Shown here one piece after another: positions 53,274 to 62,399 of a stretch of 64,000 bases of DNA (its first letter is position 1; every line of letters starts with the position of its first letter). A model generated the notes under the pieces. It saw nothing but the letters and a program-made list of their open reading frames with translations. It was not told the origin of the DNA and did no database searches. The stretch comes from CAYUNE01 sp964446115 (GTDB taxonomy: Bacteria; Desulfobacterota; Desulfobulbia; Desulfobulbales; Desulfobulbaceae). The position numbers and the translations under genes were made by a program. The stretch lies in the NCBI GenBank assembly GCA_964446115.1, contig CAYUNE010000031.1, positions 75,744 through 139,743 on the forward strand, in the 5' to 3' direction.

Positions 53274-54446
53274 TCAAACCCCCGCGACTGCGTCGCTGAG
53301 CAGATGGGGCACCTGCCCCAGATCATCCCAATGCATTGCCGCGGAAAGGGAGAGGCGGAAACGGGCGGTGCCGTCCGGAACCGTAGGCGGCCTGATGGGG
53401 AGCAGCAAAATTCCCTGATCCCTCAGCCGGGCGGCAATGCGCGTGGTTTTTCCGGCATCGCCGATGATCACCGGAATAATCTGGGATTCACCACCGCATC
53501 GCAGACCGGCGGCCGCAAGCTCACGACGCAACCTTTGCGCCGCTGCCGACAGCCGCTTTCTCTCGGCGGTCATGGCCGTCACCCTGTCCAGCGCAAAAAG
53601 GCTCCAGGCAAGATTCACCGGCGGCAGGGCGGTGGTGAAGATGAGGGAGCGCATGGTGTTGACGAGCACCTCCCGGATGGTCTCCGAGGTGATGACAAAG
53701 GCCCCCAGCGAGGCCAGGGCCTTACCCAGGGTTCCCACCAGGATATCCACCTCGTCGATCACGCCGCTTTCTTCGGCGCATCCCAGGCCCCGATCACCAT
53801 ATACGCCCACAGCGTGAGCCTCGTCCAGGTAGAGATAACAGTCATACTCCCTCTTCAGGGCGAGAAGGCGGGCCAGATCCGCACGATCGCCGTCCATGCT
53901 GAAGATTGATTCGCTGACGATGAAGACGTTGGCGTATCCCTGCCGCCCGGCGGCCAGCAGTTTCTCCAGATGTTCGTAATCGGCATGCCGGAAACGTTTG
54001 ACCGTGGCCCGGCTAAGACGCATGCCGTCGATGAGACTGGCATGGCAGAGCTTGTCGGCCAGCACCAGATCCCCCCTGGAGGACAGGGCGGGCAAAATGC
54101 CGATATTGGCGTGATAGCCGCTGTTGAACACCAGGGCCTTCCTGCCGTAGAGTCCGGCCAGGCGCTCTTCCAGGGTGGTATAGATCTGCCGGTTGCCGGT
54201 GAGCAGGCGTGATGAGGCCGCGCCCAGCCCGTAGCGCTCCATGGCGTGGTCGCAATCGACAAGACGATAAAACTCCCGCAGCAACTCCCGGTCCGAGGCC
54301 AGCCCCAGATAATCGTTGGAGGAGAGATTGAGACAGGCGCTCCCCTCCACGGTGATGACCGCACCCCGGCAGTCACCGGTTTCCACGAGCCGACGCTCAA
54401 GGCCCAGTCGTGCCAGATGACCGAGTTTCTCCCGCAGGCGCGCCAC
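53274..54446 (-). CDS. bioF: 8-Amino-7-oxononanoate synthase
   Basis: A 390-residue PLP enzyme that condenses pimeloyl-ACP with alanine. NLSSNDYLGLA, GSG-type loop (here ASSRLLTGN), LYLDEAHAVGVYG and the PLP-lysine region TLGKALASLGAF mark alpha-oxoamine synthases. The start is GTG at 54446, one base overlapping the bioA stop, with GGGGGAG upstream. Its substrate assignment rests on the bio operon. Confidence 0.94.
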   Translation of the reverse strand: MARLREKLGHLARLGLERRLVETGDCRGAVITVEGSACLNLSSNDYLGLASDRELLREFYRLVDCDHAMERYGLGAASSRLLTGNRQIYTTLEERLAGLYGRKALVFNSGYHANIGILPALSSRGDLVLADKLCHASLIDGMRLSRATVKRFRHADYEHLEKLLAAGRQGYANVFIVSESIFSMDGDRADLARLLALKREYDCYLYLDEAHAVGVYGDRGLGCAEESGVIDEVDILVGTLGKALASLGAFVITSETIREVLVNTMRSLIFTTALPPVNLAWSLFALDRVTAMTAERKRLSAAAQRLRRELAAAGLRCGGESQIIPVIIGDAGKTTRIAARLRDQGILLLPIRPPTVPDGTARFRLSLSAAMHWDDLGQVPHLLSDAVAGV

Positions 54447-55747
54447 TACTCCCCCTCTCCACAGATTCTCGCGGCATCCACCAGGGCGCTGGTGAGCCGT
54501 TGCAGCTCATCGCTGCTGATGATATAGGGCGGCATGAGATAGAGCAGGCGTCCGAAGGGCCGGATCCAGACACCGCGGTCCACGAAAAACTCCTGCAACC
54601 GGGCCACATTCACCTCTTCTTCCATTTCAATGACGCCCACCGCCCCCAGCACCCGGACGTCCGCCACTCCGGCAATCTTCCGTGCCGGGGCCAGCTGGTG
54701 CTCCAACTGGGCGGCTATGCTCCGGATGCGCTCTTGCCAGGGAGAGTCCAGCAGCAACTCCACAGCGGCCAGCCCCACATTGCAGGCCAGGGGATTGGCC
54801 ATGAAGGTGGGTCCGTGCATGAAAACGCCGGGTGGACGTCCTGAAATCACTTGGGCCGTCTCAGCGGTGCACAGGGTTGCCGCCAGGGTCATGTAGCCGC
54901 CGGTGAGAGCCTTGCCCACGCACATGATATCCGGACTGACGCCGGCGTGCTCCGCGGCGAACAGCCTGCCGCTGCGGCCAAATCCGGTGGCGATCTCATC
55001 AAAGATCAGCAGCAGATCAAAACGGTCGCAGAGTTCCCGCAACCGTCGCAGATAGACGGGATGATAAAAACGCATGCCGCCCGCCCCCTGAATAACCGGT
55101 TCCACAATCACCCCTGCCAGTTGATCCCGATATTTTTCAGCCAGTTGCGCCATGGGCTCGATATGGACATCGTTCCACCTCTCGTGGAAGCGGCAGCCGG
55201 GCAGCGGCGCAAAAAAGTGACCGGGCAGGCCGGGACCGAAGAGATGGTGCATCCCGGTGACCGGATCGCAAAGGGACATGGGATGGAAGGTATCGCCGTA
55301 ATAGCCGCCCCGCATCGTCAGCAAGCACCACTTTTCGGGGCGGCCCCGGGCAAACTGATACTGCAGCGCCATCTTGAGCGCCACTTCCACAGCCACTGAG
55401 CCGGAATCACAGAAAAACACCCTTTGCAGCGGCTCAGGGGTAATCTTCACCAGCAGCCGGGCCAGCTCCACGGCCGGAGCATGGGTGAGACCGCCGAACA
55501 TGACATGGGCCATGTCATCGAGCTGTTTACGGGCGGCCCGGTTGAGACGCGGATGGTTGTAGCCGTGGATGGCCGCCCACCAGGAGGACATCCCATCGAT
55601 GAGTTCACGGCCATCCATAAGCCTGATCCGTACGCCCGCAGCCGATTCCACCGGGTAGACCGGCAGCGGTTGAGTCATGGAAGTGTAAGGATGCCAGATG
55701 TGGCGACGGTCGAAATCCAGCATCGCGGTGATACCGTCTCGGTCCAT
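54446..55747 (-). CDS. bioA: Adenosylmethionine-8-amino-7-oxononanoate aminotransferase
   Basis: A 433-residue class III aminotransferase that makes 7,8-diaminopelargonic acid. HIWHPYTSMTQPLPVY is the BioA start; SSWWAAIHGYNHP, LLIFDEIATGFGRSG and MCVGKALTGGYM (PLP Lys) follow. The ATG has GGAG 5 bases upstream. It heads bioA-bioF-bioG. No BirA-type operator could be recognised upstream. Confidence 0.95.
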   Translation of the reverse strand: MDRDGITAMLDFDRRHIWHPYTSMTQPLPVYPVESAAGVRIRLMDGRELIDGMSSWWAAIHGYNHPRLNRAARKQLDDMAHVMFGGLTHAPAVELARLLVKITPEPLQRVFFCDSGSVAVEVALKMALQYQFARGRPEKWCLLTMRGGYYGDTFHPMSLCDPVTGMHHLFGPGLPGHFFAPLPGCRFHERWNDVHIEPMAQLAEKYRDQLAGVIVEPVIQGAGGMRFYHPVYLRRLRELCDRFDLLLIFDEIATGFGRSGRLFAAEHAGVSPDIMCVGKALTGGYMTLAATLCTAETAQVISGRPPGVFMHGPTFMANPLACNVGLAAVELLLDSPWQERIRSIAAQLEHQLAPARKIAGVADVRVLGAVGVIEMEEEVNVARLQEFFVDRGVWIRPFGRLLYLMPPYIISSDELQRLTSALVDAARICGEGE

Positions 55748-55804
55748 GGGATCTCCACAAGTCCGCCTCTCCGGGTTGCCGCCGGAGAGCGGAGGAGTTG
55801 ATGC

Positions 55805-56134
55805 TCAGGGAAGCCGGAGACGTTGATCGGCTCGCAGCTCCTTGTTTTCACGATAGAGCAGGATGGTCTTGCCGATGAGCTGCACCAGCTCGGCGCCGGT
55901 GAGCCGGGCCGCTGTGCGGGCCGCCTCTTTCTTGGGCAAGGGACAGTTCCGGCCCAGTTTCACCTTGATGAGCTCATGGGCCGTGAGCACATCCTCGATA
56001 CTGCGCAGCACGGCTTCGCTTATTCCCTGGTGGCCGATATGGGCCACCGGCGTCAGGTGGTGACCACGGCTGCGCAGAAAGCGCCGCTGCCGCCCGGTCA
56101 ATGACTTACCCTTCTCCTCTCGTTCCCTGCTCAT
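55805..56134 (-). CDS. yhbY: YhbY-type CRM-domain RNA-binding protein
   Basis: A 109-residue single CRM domain that binds ribosomal precursor RNA. It opens LTGRQRRFLRSRGHHLTP and keeps HIGHQGISEAVLRSIEDVL and the RNA-contact loop LGRNCPLPKK. The ATG at 56132-56134 has AGGAAG 6 bases upstream. It lies between bioA and traB on the same strand and may be read with either. Confidence 0.9.
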   Translation of the reverse strand: MSREREEKGKSLTGRQRRFLRSRGHHLTPVAHIGHQGISEAVLRSIEDVLTAHELIKVKLGRNCPLPKKEAARTAARLTGAELVQLIGKTILLYRENKELRADQRLRLP

Positions 56135-56168
56135 GTGCACTTCCTGCAATCCGTCCGCATCCGCGCGG

Positions 56169-57362
56169 CTAACTGATGAGATTTGCGATAATTCTGTAAC
56201 CGCCGATATAGGTCCCCAGGGTGCTGCCCAGGCCGGTGAGAAGAAAGACGAGAAAAACCCGTAACAACTTGTTTTTCCACCAGCCGCTAAAAGTTCCCAT
56301 GTCGTCGGTCACCGCTTCAAACTCCCGCACCACCGGTGGCCGGGTCATAACCTGGACAAAGGCGGCCACATACCCGGCGCCTATGACCGGGGTGAGACTG
56401 GTGATGGGCGCCCCGGCAAAGGCCGAGAGCACGGTGGCCGGATGGGCCCAGGCAATCAGGGCGCCGATTCCGGAGGGAATTCCATTGGCCAGAATCCAGT
56501 AGAGGGCGTTGGCCCCCGCCGCCTGCCCGCCTTTCTGAATGCCGATGAGCAGCAAGGAGAGCAGGATTATCGCCGGGATGCCCCACCCCACCGCCTTCCA
56601 TATCTTCGACACCGGCGGAATCCGGGAGATCTCGGCAAGCCGGTGGGCGTTATCCTCGGAGATTACCCGGCGGATACCGGCCACATGTCCGGCGCCGACC
56701 ACCGCGGCGACTCTCTTCCCCGGTGCTGCCTTGATCTTCTCGGCCAGGTAAATATCCCGCTCGTCGATGAGTACATGCTTGACATCGGGCAACGCCTCCC
56801 CCAGATCTTCCATCAACTCGGACAGGACATCCTTGTCCTTCAGCTCCTTGAGCTTTTCCTCGTCAATCTCGGTCTTGTCAAAGAGACTGGCCAGTATGGT
56901 GGCCAGCAGATAGCCCTTTTTCCAGAGGGAGGTGGAGCGCCAGGCCCGGCGCAGGGTGGCCCGCACGTCCCGATCACAGAGTTCCACGTCAATATCGCGC
57001 CGGACTGCGGCTTTGGCGGCCGCCAATAGTTCGGCGCCCGGCATGACGCCCAGCCGGCCGCCGAGTTTTTTCTGGTAGGAGGCAAGGACCAGGTTCACCA
57101 ACAGGGTGGAGAGCTGCTTGTTGCGGATGATCTGCTTCAGGTCCAGGTTTTCCCACCGTCTGGGATTGGAAAGCGCCTCATAGCGATTTTTATCCAGTTC
57201 GACGCAGACGCAGTCGAGTTCCTCCCGGGCAATGACCTGCTCCACCAGTTCCACCGACTGTCTGGAAATATGGGCTGTACCGATGAGCAGGATCGTTTTC
57301 TCCCCATGGCGGACAATCTGGACGTCATCGGGGTAGCTATGTTGGGGAAATCTATTTTCCAT
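56169..57362 (-). CDS. TraB/PrgY family membrane protein
   Basis: A 397-residue protein of the TraB family, related to TIKI proteases. The N-terminal domain has LLIGTAHISRQS, VCVELDKNRYEAL and AAVVGAGHVAGI, the conserved His/Glu positions. The C-terminus has about four membrane segments (IILLSLLLIGI to LVFLLTGLGSTLG). The enterococcal members shut down peptide pheromone; the bacterial role here is unknown. ATG at 57362, preceded by an in-frame GTG. Located between yhbY and the HgdC-like gene. Confidence 0.87.
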   Translation of the reverse strand: MENRFPQHSYPDDVQIVRHGEKTILLIGTAHISRQSVELVEQVIAREELDCVCVELDKNRYEALSNPRRWENLDLKQIIRNKQLSTLLVNLVLASYQKKLGGRLGVMPGAELLAAAKAAVRRDIDVELCDRDVRATLRRAWRSTSLWKKGYLLATILASLFDKTEIDEEKLKELKDKDVLSELMEDLGEALPDVKHVLIDERDIYLAEKIKAAPGKRVAAVVGAGHVAGIRRVISEDNAHRLAEISRIPPVSKIWKAVGWGIPAIILLSLLLIGIQKGGQAAGANALYWILANGIPSGIGALIAWAHPATVLSAFAGAPITSLTPVIGAGYVAAFVQVMTRPPVVREFEAVTDDMGTFSGWWKNKLLRVFLVFLLTGLGSTLGTYIGGYRIIANLIS

Positions 57363-57398
57363 CACTGTTTTTTTCCGTATACGGAGTGGTTAAACGGC

Positions 57399-58064
57399 TC
57401 AACGGCCCTGCAGCTCCAGGGTACGCTGCAGGCCGGTCAGCAGGACGAAACGTCCCAGCGGCACCAGCTCACAGGGGAAGCTGCCGGTGAACAGGGGATT
57501 GTCGCAGAGACCGCCGGAGAGATAGAGCCTGGCTGGAGATCCCGCGAACCTGTACGCGTTGATGGCGATGCCCTTGACAAAACGGGCAACCGCCTCCTCT
57601 TCCCGGTCGCCGCCGATGACGGCATCGAATATCTTGCTCAGCCCCAGCACGCCGCAGGTCACCGGGAAACAGCGGCGGGGAACGGCGAGGCTGTTGTAAT
57701 CTAAATGGTAATAGGCGGCCAAAAGCTCGATGGTAAATCCCATTGAAGCGCCGCATTCGGCGTTCCAGCCCATATCCGCCAGTCGGCCGTCCTCGAACCT
57801 GACATATTTGATGTCCCGGCTGCCGCAGTCGAGCAGGATGAAATCCCTTTCCCCGATGAGCCTTTCCCCTCCCCGGGCCAGGGCGGTGAGTTCGTTGACA
57901 TAGACATCGCAGAAACGTCTGCTGTTATGACCGGTGGCCATGTGGACGCGCAGGGAGCGATCGATGTCCCGGCTGGCGATGATTTCGGGGGGCCGGTCCT
58001 CCCCGGCCTTGCAGAGTTTGCAGTAGGAGGTGCCGAAATCGGCCAGCAGAACGGAATCGGTCAT
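57399..58064 (-). CDS. HgdC-like activase (ASKHA ATPase with cluster cysteines)
   Basis: A 221-residue ATPase of the BadF/BadG/HgdC (archerase) family, which drives ATP-dependent electron injection into a partner dehydratase or reductase. Phosphate motif LADFGTSYCK, second motif ILLDCGSRDIKYVRFEDGR, and the two cluster ligands Cys104 (NAECGASMG) and Cys137 (VTCGVLGLSKIF) are all retained; the TGHNSRR segment near residue 44 matches the TGYGR of HgdC. It is close to HgdC length (about 260) but divergent. It starts 12 bases after the HgdB-like gene, so the two are a unit. The acceptor molecule is unknown. Confidence 0.8.
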   Translation of the reverse strand: MTDSVLLADFGTSYCKLCKAGEDRPPEIIASRDIDRSLRVHMATGHNSRRFCDVYVNELTALARGGERLIGERDFILLDCGSRDIKYVRFEDGRLADMGWNAECGASMGFTIELLAAYYHLDYNSLAVPRRCFPVTCGVLGLSKIFDAVIGGDREEEAVARFVKGIAINAYRFAGSPARLYLSGGLCDNPLFTGSFPCELVPLGRFVLLTGLQRTLELQGR

Positions 58065-58076
58065 GGCGTCGGTGGA

Positions 58077-58859
58077 TTATCTGGGTCTGGCCACTCCGGA
58101 GAGTTCCAGGAAGGCCTCCACCTTGGAGCGGGCGCTGTTGCCGGCGGTGACGTCGCAATCCAGGTAGAGCCCCAGCGGATGATGCTCGGCCAGATGCCTG
58201 GCCAGGGCGGTTTTGGCACAGAACGACTGGGCAAAGAACACGGTGGGCACCTCCGGGTTGATCCGCATTTCCAGCTCAAAGTCGGCGGGGGTCTTGTTTT
58301 CCATGCAACGGGTCCATCCATAAATATGGGTCGTCTCCGGAAAGAGGTCAAGGATGGAAAAATCCCGGGGCGGCACGCCCCAGAACCCGGCGGTGGGGCG
58401 ACACGCCGGCAGTTCCCCGTGGGGGGTAACCGTTCGCACCGAGGCGGTGATGCGCCGCAGTTTTTCCGGCAGCGCCATTTTCGTCCGGCAAAGCGGAATA
58501 CCGAACGGCCGGCTGTCACGGTTCTCGGTCCGCACCACCGGACAGGGCAGCATGGCGTCAAGGACCTCGGCCACATGGCGGGCACAATCACATTTTCCCG
58601 GCCCCACGTCGATGAGAACGCCGTCAAGCTCCAGGTGCATGGCATTGAGGACCACGGTGCGCAGAACGGCGCAGTAGACCCGCGGCAGATACCTGGAGGT
58701 ACGGTCGATATCGGCACGCACCTGCGGCTCGTCCAGGTCGACAATTTCACATCCCCGCCGGTTGAGCCGTTCCAGCTCGGCCAGAGGCGGCATGCCGACG
58801 ATACCGAAGCGCTCCGTCCCGGCGTGATTTTTGCCGCTGCCCGACTCCTGCATGACCAT
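58077..58859 (-). CDS. HgdB-like iron-sulfur protein, short form
   Basis: A 260-residue protein with ten cysteines. It follows the iron-sulfur part of 2-hydroxyacyl-CoA dehydratase subunits: Cys63 in RVYCAVLRTVV (first ligand), Cys90 in GPGKCDCARHVAEVL (second), and Cys214 in FFAQSFCAKTALARHL (third), each in the right context. Typical HgdB/HgdA subunits have 370-480 residues, so this is a reduced version. Its ATG directly follows the lptG stop (no gap), and the activase gene follows after 12 bases. It may be the reductase of an unknown two-protein system. Confidence 0.7.
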   Translation of the reverse strand: MVMQESGSGKNHAGTERFGIVGMPPLAELERLNRRGCEIVDLDEPQVRADIDRTSRYLPRVYCAVLRTVVLNAMHLELDGVLIDVGPGKCDCARHVAEVLDAMLPCPVVRTENRDSRPFGIPLCRTKMALPEKLRRITASVRTVTPHGELPACRPTAGFWGVPPRDFSILDLFPETTHIYGWTRCMENKTPADFELEMRINPEVPTVFFAQSFCAKTALARHLAEHHPLGLYLDCDVTAGNSARSKVEAFLELSGVARPR

Positions 58860-59942
58860 CTACCTGTTCTCCCGCAGCAGAAGAACCGCTCCGCCAAGGC
58901 CGATGAGCAGATGCATGGAAAAGGCGGCCGGCAGGGGATGGATATACCCGGCCTTGGCCAGAGACTGCAGGGCGCCCCAGATACCCCAGCAACCGAAGGC
59001 CAGGCCGCAGCTTGCCGGGATCGCCACCGACAGATCACGTCCCCAGCGCCTGTAGGAGGCCAGCAGCAGCGGCAACCCGATGATGAGCAGCGGCATGCCC
59101 AGGAGGATATAGGATAGCCGGCCGTAGAATTCAGCCAGGCTTTTTGTCCTGCCATCCGGATCCCGGCTGCGTTTCACCTCACGGTAGAGTCCCGTCAGCG
59201 ACAGCTCGCGGGAATAGTACTCCGGAACGAAAAAGTTCTCGGGCTCCTCGGCAAAGGAGAATATCTTGTGCTCAAACACCGAAATCCGGTAACTGCCGTC
59301 CTCCGCCAGCTCCTGAATCTGACCGTAATGCAGGCCCCATTGGCTGTTTTTCCACTCCGCCAGGTTGGCGTGAACCAGGCGTTTGAGCCGGTGGGACTCA
59401 TCCCAGTCCGAATGGGAGAAGTTGAGGAAGAGATCTTTGGCCGGATCGGGACGGGCAAAGGAGTAGAAGCCATCCTCTCCGCGATAGTAATACCGGCCGT
59501 TGCGATAAATGCCCAGCGGCACCATGTTGCGCACCTCCTCGTTCCAGATGCGATTGGTAACGCTGATGGTCCCCGGCAAAACGAACTGGGCCAGCAACAG
59601 GAAGGCGACGGTGAAAAAAATCCCGCCGCCGATAATTGGACGAACGATTTTCAGGAGTTGAATGCCGCAGGCCTTCAGGGCGATGAGCTCGTTGTTGTGA
59701 TTGAGAAGTCCCAGGGTGACGATACCGGCCAAAAGGATACAGATGGGGCCCAGCTGATCGATAATAAAGGGGATGTTCATCAGGAAAAAGTGAACAACCA
59801 TACCCAGGGGCTTGTGGGCCTCGCTGAAGTTATCGATCTTTTCGAAAAAGTCGATGAGCATGTAAATGGAGATAAAGCCGGCCATGATCACCAGCATGTT
59901 CTTCATGAACTGGCTGAAAATATATCGGGAGAGCAGATTCAC
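58860..59942 (-). CDS. lptG: LptG-type lipopolysaccharide transport permease
   Basis: A 360-residue inner-membrane protein of the LptF/LptG family (YjgP/YjgQ), which extracts LPS from the inner membrane with LptB. Six membrane segments: three at the N-terminus (MKNMLVIMAGFISIYMLIDF and on), a large periplasmic beta-jellyroll domain (about residues 135-255), then three C-terminal segments. GTG start at 59940-59942. lptF is not adjacent. It is followed without gap by the HgdB-like gene. Confidence 0.9.
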   Translation of the reverse strand: MNLLSRYIFSQFMKNMLVIMAGFISIYMLIDFFEKIDNFSEAHKPLGMVVHFFLMNIPFIIDQLGPICILLAGIVTLGLLNHNNELIALKACGIQLLKIVRPIIGGGIFFTVAFLLLAQFVLPGTISVTNRIWNEEVRNMVPLGIYRNGRYYYRGEDGFYSFARPDPAKDLFLNFSHSDWDESHRLKRLVHANLAEWKNSQWGLHYGQIQELAEDGSYRISVFEHKIFSFAEEPENFFVPEYYSRELSLTGLYREVKRSRDPDGRTKSLAEFYGRLSYILLGMPLLIIGLPLLLASYRRWGRDLSVAIPASCGLAFGCWGIWGALQSLAKAGYIHPLPAAFSMHLLIGLGGAVLLLRENR

Positions 59943-60142
59943 GGTTGCTGCGGCGTTGGGTGACGGGATACGGGCGGAGATGCCCTTTCACAGGGTCTGG
60001 TTATCGATTATGTTCATGGGTTTCCTGCGCCTTTTGAGCGCACCCCGATAGTATATAGGGCATGAGACCACCGCCGGTCAAGTGTTATCGGAAAAGCGGC
60101 GGCGGATCTCCGCAGCAGAATTGGAACCCCTTTTCGGGTCGG

Positions 60143-61516
60143 CTATTTGTTTTTCCGCCAGTGTGGATGGGTGATGCCGAACTTGTTGATTTTGTAGTTG
60201 AGGGCCCGGGGGCTTATACCCAGTTTCTTGGCGGCATTTTTCTGGACCCAGAGACTCTCCTCCAGGGCCCTGATGATGAGGTCTTTTTCGTGCATTTCCA
60301 GGGGCTCGTAGCCGCCCTCGGAACGGCCGGCCGGCTGGGGACGAAAATCGGGAATGGCGATGCTCTCGGCCTGGATCTCCGTCGAATCCTCAAGGATGAC
60401 GGCCCGCTCGATTGTATTGGCAAGCTGACGAATATTGCCGGGCCAGTGATAGCTCTTGATCACGGCCATGGCCGCCGGTGAAAAGCCGGTCATGTTACGC
60501 TTCATGGATTTGCAGGTTTTGTCCAGCAAGGTTTTGGCCAGGGGCTCGATGCACAGGGGGCGCTCTTTCAGGGGCGGCAGAACCACGGGTAACACATTGA
60601 TGCGGTAATAGAGGTCTTCCCGGAACCTGCCCTCCTTGATAAGGGCAACCAGGTCCTTGTTGGTGGCGGCGATGACCCGGACGTCGACGTGAATGGTCTT
60701 GTTGCCGCCCACCCTCTCAAAGGCCTTTTCTTCCAGCACCCGCAGCAGCTTGGTCTGGATCTCCAGGCTTATTTCACCGATTTCGTCCAGGAAAATGGTG
60801 CCGCCGTTGGCCTGCTCGAAACGACCGACGCGCTGTTTGTCCGCACCGGTGAAGGCTCCCTTTTCATGGCCGAAGAGCTCGCTTTCCAGAAGTGCCTCCG
60901 GTATGTTGGCACAGTTGATCTTGATAAAGGGTTTCTTGCGACGCGGGCTGTTGAAGTGAATGGATCCGGAGAGAAAACTCTTGCCGGTGCCGGTGGCGCC
61001 GGTGATAAGAATGGTGGAATCGGTATGGGCGAACTTTTTGAGGCTGTTGATGATCTTTTTGATCGACTTGGTTTCAGCCACAATCCCACTGAAATCGTAA
61101 ACGATATCCTGCTTGCGCCGCAGATAGTCGATTTCGTTTTTCAACGCCCGCTGTTCAATGGCCTGCTGCACGGCAATCTGGATCCTGGTGGCGGAAAAGG
61201 GCCGTACCACGAAGTCAAAGGCCCCTTTCTTCACGGCTCCCACCACCAGCTCCGCCTTTTCTTCGCTGCTGGTGATGATCACCGGGGTGTAGGGCGTCTG
61301 GGCACGGGTGGTCTCCAGCAGGGAAAAGGGCGAGGGATCATCCGGCCGGATATTGAGAAAGATGACGTCGTAGTGGCGATTGCCGAGTTCCTTGAGAAAG
61401 GACTCCGTATCGGAACGAAAGGTCATGTCCGCCATGTCGGCCAAGGCGCTGACGATCGCCTGCCTATGTTCCGCATTGCGCTCGTAGGTGAGGATATTAT
61501 AACGGGTTGATTCCAT
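60143..61516 (-). CDS. NtrC-family regulator with degenerate receiver domain
   Basis: A 457-residue sigma-54 activator. N-terminal receiver (1-120), AAA+ domain with GATGTGKS, GHEKGAFTGA (the sigma-54 contact loop), GGTIFLDEIGE and NRLWRED-type FREDLYYRINV, and a C-terminal Fis-type helix-turn-helix (NAAKKLGISPRALNYKI). In the receiver the phospho-acceptor Asp is Asn55 (FLNIRPDD), the acidic pocket reads YERN instead of DDD, and the conserved KPF is RPF. It is therefore likely phosphorylation-independent. No kinase gene is adjacent. Divergent from tadA. Confidence 0.92.
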   Translation of the reverse strand: MESTRYNILTYERNAEHRQAIVSALADMADMTFRSDTESFLKELGNRHYDVIFLNIRPDDPSPFSLLETTRAQTPYTPVIITSSEEKAELVVGAVKKGAFDFVVRPFSATRIQIAVQQAIEQRALKNEIDYLRRKQDIVYDFSGIVAETKSIKKIINSLKKFAHTDSTILITGATGTGKSFLSGSIHFNSPRRKKPFIKINCANIPEALLESELFGHEKGAFTGADKQRVGRFEQANGGTIFLDEIGEISLEIQTKLLRVLEEKAFERVGGNKTIHVDVRVIAATNKDLVALIKEGRFREDLYYRINVLPVVLPPLKERPLCIEPLAKTLLDKTCKSMKRNMTGFSPAAMAVIKSYHWPGNIRQLANTIERAVILEDSTEIQAESIAIPDFRPQPAGRSEGGYEPLEMHEKDLIIRALEESLWVQKNAAKKLGISPRALNYKINKFGITHPHWRKNK

Positions 61517-61616
61517 AAAAATATGTTATCTGTGATATGGGTAAGTTTCAATATTGTAATCATAAACATTTTTTGGACGATTGAAAAGAAAAAACAGATT
61601 TTCAAAGAGTTGACCC

Positions 61617-62108
61617 ATGCAAAATCCGATCAGGCCCCTACCGGATGATGAATCGATGATGCGGTTGGCCCTGGAGCAGGCGCAACAGGCTGCCGAAAGA
61701 GGGGAAGTACCGGTGGGAGCGGTGGTTGCCGGCGCCGCCGGCCGACTCCTGGGGGCGGCCGGCAACAGCGTTGTCGCCACTTCCGATCCCGGCGCCCACG
61801 CTGAAATCCTGGCGCTGCGGGCAGCCGGGCGGACCGTGGGCAACTACCGGTTGCCCGGCACCACCCTGTACGTTACCCTGGAACCCTGTCCCATGTGCGC
61901 CGGCGCCATGGTGCACGCCCGGATAGAACGGCTGGTCTTCGGGGCCCTTGATCCGAAAACCGGCGCTGTGATATCGCGATACAGTATCGGCACCGACGGC
62001 AGGCTCAACCATGTCTTCGCCGTCACCTCCGGAGTGCTGGCAACGGAAAGCAGTGCCCTGCTGCGCCGTTTCTTTCAGAATCGCCGTCGTCCCCGGCGGA
62101 CCCGTTAG
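61617..62108 (+). CDS. tadA: tRNA adenosine(34) deaminase
   Basis: A 163-residue zinc deaminase that makes inosine at the wobble position of tRNA-Arg. MRLALEQAQQAAERGEVPVGAVV at the start, DPGAHAEILALR (zinc His and catalytic Glu) and EPCPMCAGAMVHARI (PCxxC) match TadA closely. The C-terminus DPKTGAVISRYSI is also typical. ATG at 61617 with a weak ribosome site. Divergent from the NtrC-type gene across 100 AT-rich bases. Confidence 0.95.
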   Translation: MQNPIRPLPDDESMMRLALEQAQQAAERGEVPVGAVVAGAAGRLLGAAGNSVVATSDPGAHAEILALRAAGRTVGNYRLPGTTLYVTLEPCPMCAGAMVHARIERLVFGALDPKTGAVISRYSIGTDGRLNHVFAVTSGVLATESSALLRRFFQNRRRPRRTR

Positions 62109-62213
62109 ATAAAACTTTCCTTGACAGCACCACATCGTGGTTGCTACTCTGCTCCCGTCATCTCAACCCCGCTCCGATTCTCCCTCCCGGAGAAAAAAGA
62201 GCGCAGACTATGC

Positions 62214-62319
62214 GTAATTGATCACAGGCAGCGCATCTTCACACGCTCTCTCCCGGCCGCATAATGGCTATAGCGGCCGGGAGAGAGCGTGCAAATCTGC
62301 AGCACCTGTGACCAATTAC
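62214..62319. repeat. 106-bp imperfect palindrome upstream of nadA
   Basis: Two arms of about 50 bases face each other: CACGCTCTCTCCCGGCCGC (62242-62260) pairs perfectly with GCGGCCGGGAGAGAGCGTG (62273-62291). Outer blocks GTAATTGATCACAGG and CCTGTGACCAATTAC pair with one mismatch. One arm recurs at 40311-40362. It looks like a REP- or MITE-like dispersed element. It reaches to 81 bases before nadA, so it lies in that gene's leader or promoter. Confidence 0.85.
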
Positions 62320-62399
62320 AGTTTGGAAGTAGGATATATCGCTGGGTTACATGCCCTGTGATCGCTTACGATTATCCGGTACACCAACGGAGAGCCCCC

